7,855 nucleotides of DNA, from assembly GCA_013044415.1 (NCBI GenBank), contig JABEUO010000158.1, positions 1 to 7,855 on the forward strand, in the 5' to 3' direction. This DNA comes from Acidimicrobiaceae bacterium. Its GTDB lineage: Bacteria; Actinomycetota; Acidimicrobiia; Acidimicrobiales; Acidimicrobiaceae. The translations under genes were made by a program, and so were the position numbers. Shown here piece after piece: positions 6,044-7,855 of this stretch. The notes under the pieces were generated by a model. That model searched no databases and had not been told where the DNA came from. It was given only the letters and a program-made list of their open reading frames with translations. Within the stretch, counting starts at the first letter, position 1, and each line of letters starts with the position of its first letter.

Positions 6044-7087
6044 ATGGTTACCAAAGTGCTGCTCGCCGAGCCTAGAGGATTCTGCGCTGGAGTCGAAAAG
6101 GCTATAAAAGCCCTTGCCTGGATGGTCAAGGTCTTCGAACCTCCCGTTTACTGTTTTCACGAAATAGTTCACAATCAGGTAGTGGTTGAGAGGTTTGTAA
6201 ACCAGGGTGTTGTTTTCGTCGATTCCATAGACGCCGTGCCAGATGGTGCGGTAGTAATGCTCTCCGCCCATGGTTCAGCCCCGGAAGTTATCGAATCTGC
6301 TTCGGCCAAACATCGAATCAGCGTGAATGCCGTTTGCCCACTTGTAACCAAGGTGCACCATGAAGTGAAAGTAAGGTCCAACAAGGGCTACAGGATCATA
6401 TACGTGGGCCATGTTGGTCACGATGAAGCCGTTGGCACCGTAGCGGTGGCGCCTGAGTCAGTATCACTGATCGAAACTGAAGCAGACCTAGACAGCCTCG
6501 AGTTAATAACCGACGCCGAAGTGGCGCTACTTTCACAGACAACACTCTCGATGAACGAATGGGCCGACATTAGGGAAAGAGCCAGCGCCAAATACCCGAA
6601 CCTTTGGATGCCTAATCGTTCAGACCTCTGCTTTGCAACTACCAACCGCCAAGGGGCACTCAAAGACATCGCCCACTTGGCCGATTCAATCGTAGTCATA
6701 GGCTCCGCCAACTCGTCGAACACAGTCGCGCTGGAAAAAGTAGCGCTCGCAGCTGGCTGCCCAAAGGTCTACCGGGTGAATTCGGCGGACGAATTGCCTG
6801 AAAATCTAAACGGATTAGTTGGTGTAACAGCGGGCGCATCGGCGCCAGACGAACTTGTAGAACAGGTGGTAGCCAAACTGGCTCCCAAAGAGGGTGTACA
6901 AAGGGTTTGCCACGTAGACGAGGATGAATACTTCCCTCCCCCCCCTGAACTTAGGGACCTGATGAAGACGGTTACCGACCTCGTGGCGATCGCTTTTGGC
7001 GTGGAAAGAACGGGTAAAAACGTCCTGGAAGACGACAGGGCAATTTCTGCCTCTACCGTCCTGGCGAGGCTAAGCGAGGGCGAATAG
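6044..7087 (+). CDS. ispH: 4-hydroxy-3-methylbut-2-enyl diphosphate reductase IspH (LytB)
   Basis: IspH carries out the last step of the MEP pathway, reducing HMBPP to IPP and DMAPP with a 4Fe-4S cluster in the cytoplasm. Numbering from the GTG at 6041, the three cluster cysteines are C15 (PRGFCAGV), C99 (NAVCPLVTKVH) and C197 (SDLCFATTNRQ). The substrate residues are all visible: H44 (HEIVHN), H77 (SAHGS), H127 and E129 (GHVGHDE), T168 (SQTT), the SSN triad 225-227, and S267 (TAGASAPD). About 347 residues, slightly longer than E. coli IspH. The ATG at 6044 follows AGGCTGG by 7 bp and is better placed than the adjacent GTG at 6041, though either is possible. An 8-C run (6938-6945) encodes the PPPP near the C-terminus. 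It is the only protein gene in the window on the plus strand, lying between minus-strand plsC and DUF512. Confidence 0.97.
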   Translation: MVTKVLLAEPRGFCAGVEKAIKALAWMVKVFEPPVYCFHEIVHNQVVVERFVNQGVVFVDSIDAVPDGAVVMLSAHGSAPEVIESASAKHRISVNAVCPLVTKVHHEVKVRSNKGYRIIYVGHVGHDEAVGTVAVAPESVSLIETEADLDSLELITDAEVALLSQTTLSMNEWADIRERASAKYPNLWMPNRSDLCFATTNRQGALKDIAHLADSIVVIGSANSSNTVALEKVALAAGCPKVYRVNSADELPENLNGLVGVTAGASAPDELVEQVVAKLAPKEGVQRVCHVDEDEYFPPPPELRDLMKTVTDLVAIAFGVERTGKNVLEDDRAISASTVLARLSEGE

Positions 7088-7127
7088 CCAACCTTCTAAA
7101 AGCTAATCATGACCCTATCCATTTCCC

Positions 7128-7166
7128 AGTTTGGTCAAAATCTGCTGAGTAGAAGGTGACCAAACT
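7128..7166 (+). terminator. Possible ispH terminator hairpin
   Basis: AGTTTGGTCA (7128-7137) pairs perfectly with TGACCAAACT (7157-7166) across a 19-nt loop. On the plus strand AGTTTTG follows, a short T-run only, so it is a weak intrinsic terminator at best. It lies 40 bp after the ispH stop. A second possible stem, ACCTTCTA (7091-7098) with TAGAAGGT (7150-7157), interleaves with it and would compete. Confidence 0.4.
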
Positions 7167-7227
7167 AGTTTTGCGCTGACTCAAGATCCAAAAAGGGCAT
7201 CGACTCCATCGGCACCGCATAAATCGC

Positions 7228-7263
7228 CATATCCACTAGCCAGTAACTTCGGGTTAGCTTGGT
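7228..7263. repeat. Imperfect direct repeat, right copy (plsC downstream)
   Basis: Partner of 6003-6037 with identical blocks CATATCCACT (7228-7237), CTTCG (7247-7251), TAG (7255-7257) and TGGT (7260-7263). It begins 13 bp after the plsC stop in plsC orientation. On the minus strand it ends in AGTGGATATG like the DUF512 leader, here forming an ATG. Confidence 0.55.
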
Positions 7264-7275
7264 GTCTAAAACACC
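7261..7275. terminator. Small hairpin at the plsC stop
   Basis: GGTGT (7261-7265) and ACACC (7271-7275) form a 5-bp stem with a 5-nt loop, one base past the plsC stop codon. Only a TTT follows on the plus strand and no T-run follows on the minus strand, so a terminator role is uncertain. Confidence 0.25.
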
Positions 7276-7276
7276 T

Positions 7277-7855
7277 TTAGTTCTGCAGCTTAACATTGGC
7301 TTCGTCGTAGAGCCTTTGTAGTTCCGACTCGAGCTTGGAATTCAACTCAGATACCGCACGCCTTGAAACGGTTTTCGTCCTCTTCGCTTCAACATCGTCG
7401 GTGCCCTTTCGCTGCTCAGGATAGATTGCCGGTCCCGCAATTAGATAGCTCTTTCCTGGCAGAGGGTACTTTCGCCCTTTTGGCCAAATCTTTTCGGTCC
7501 CGGCTATTCCGACCGGTATGATGGGCACGTTTGCCCTTATTGCTAGGTATGCGGCCCCTTCGTGCAGGTCGTTAACCTTGTCTCCAAAGCGTCGTTGTCC
7601 TTCTGGGAATACAACCAACGGCTCCCCGGTCGCCAGTACCTCGACAGACTTCTTTAGAGCATCCCGATCTGCGGCGTCCCGGTTCAGTGGAATACCACCG
7701 AGAGCCACTAGAAACTTTCCAATTACCGGTACCTTGAATACGGTTTCCTTGCCGATATAGCAGAGCCTACGTTTCGTCAAACATGAAACCAGTAAGGTGT
7801 CGATGTTTGATCGGTGAATCGGCGCAAGAACGAACGACCCAGAAGGAAGTTCGCC
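7277..7855 (-). CDS. plsC: PlsC-type 1-acylglycerol-3-phosphate acyltransferase, N-terminus cut by window edge
   Basis: The frame is open from the right edge to TAA at 7279-7277, giving 192 residues without the true N-terminus. All four blocks of the glycerolipid acyltransferase family are present (numbering from the edge): the HX4D catalytic motif HRSNID (14-19), GGIPLNR (53-59), FPEGQRR (83-89, with Q where T is usual in EGTR) and VPIIPVGIAG (110-119). The family moves an acyl chain to lysophosphatidic acid, giving phosphatidic acid at the inner membrane face. A TTG at 7780 is in frame but lies after the HX4D motif and cannot be the real start. The C-terminal tail is charged (RTKTVSRR and onward) and could be helical. 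It converges on ispH. Confidence 0.92.
   Translation of the reverse strand, partial: GELPSGSFVLAPIHRSNIDTLLVSCLTKRRLCYIGKETVFKVPVIGKFLVALGGIPLNRDAADRDALKKSVEVLATGEPLVVFPEGQRRFGDKVNDLHEGAAYLAIRANVPIIPVGIAGTEKIWPKGRKYPLPGKSYLIAGPAIYPEQRKGTDDVEAKRTKTVSRRAVSELNSKLESELQRLYDEANVKLQN

Larger units (their letters stand above)
7088..7276. other. Convergent intergenic region between ispH and plsC
   Basis: These 189 bp lie between two convergent gene ends. They hold a 10-bp inverted repeat (7128-7137/7157-7166), a short hairpin directly after the plsC stop (7261-7275), and a copy of the DUF512 leader repeat (7228-7263). On the minus strand this repeat copy opens a 21-codon frame (7230-7165). Confidence 0.6.

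Noticed and set aside
5933..6271. Open frame of 112 codons on the minus strand opposite the ispH start
   Set aside because: It overlaps the confident ispH and DUF512 genes in another frame and encodes nothing recognisable.
7277..7780. plsC starting at the TTG at 7780
   Set aside because: The frame continues to the window edge and includes the essential HX4D motif upstream of that codon.

Overview
This is a 7.9-kb piece of a bacterial chromosome with roughly even base composition. The proteins look actinobacterial, and the set (DUF2332 protein, short CXXC zinc-ribbon/one-TM protein, IspH with an HEIVHN signature, DUF512 next to Der) is most like an Acidimicrobiia lineage of moderate GC. That placement is inferred from sequence style, not from a search. 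There is no transposase, integrase, CRISPR array or phage gene. The content is core metabolism and translation.

Layout from left to right. Positions 1-825 (minus) hold the N-terminal 275 residues of a DUF2332 protein that runs off the left edge. Positions 826-1134 are non-coding or weakly coding. A tRNA-Pro(GGG) with an encoded CCA lies at 1135-1212 (minus). A minus-strand block follows. In transcription order it is a PDZ/radical-SAM/DUF512 protein (6003-4612), the double GTPase Der/EngA (4615-3203, ATGA overlap with DUF512), an acyl-CoA carboxylase carboxyltransferase subunit (3136-1580), and a 65-residue zinc-ribbon membrane protein (1526-1329). ispH (6044-7087, plus) diverges from the block with only about 40 bp between starts. 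Beyond it, a PlsC-type acyltransferase (7855-7277, minus) converges on ispH and is cut by the right edge just upstream of its HX4D motif.

How the genes fit together. Der is a 50S assembly GTPase, and its translational overlap with the uncharacterised DUF512 radical-SAM protein suggests a shared role. IspH (last step of the MEP isoprenoid pathway), PlsC (phosphatidic acid synthesis) and the carboxyltransferase all serve lipid or isoprenoid metabolism. plsC, DUF512, der, accD-like and the zinc-ribbon gene all point the same way. ispH alone is reversed inside the row.

The most unusual structural signal is an imperfect direct repeat of about 35 bp on the two sides of ispH. One copy is the leader of the DUF512 gene and the other lies just after the plsC stop. 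The second copy continues into a short frame that weakly resembles the DUF512 N-terminus. This could be a scar of the event that put ispH in reverse orientation between plsC and DUF512. No clearly new multi-gene system is visible. The best functional leads are the DUF512-Der coupling and the methyltransferase-like motif order in DUF2332.
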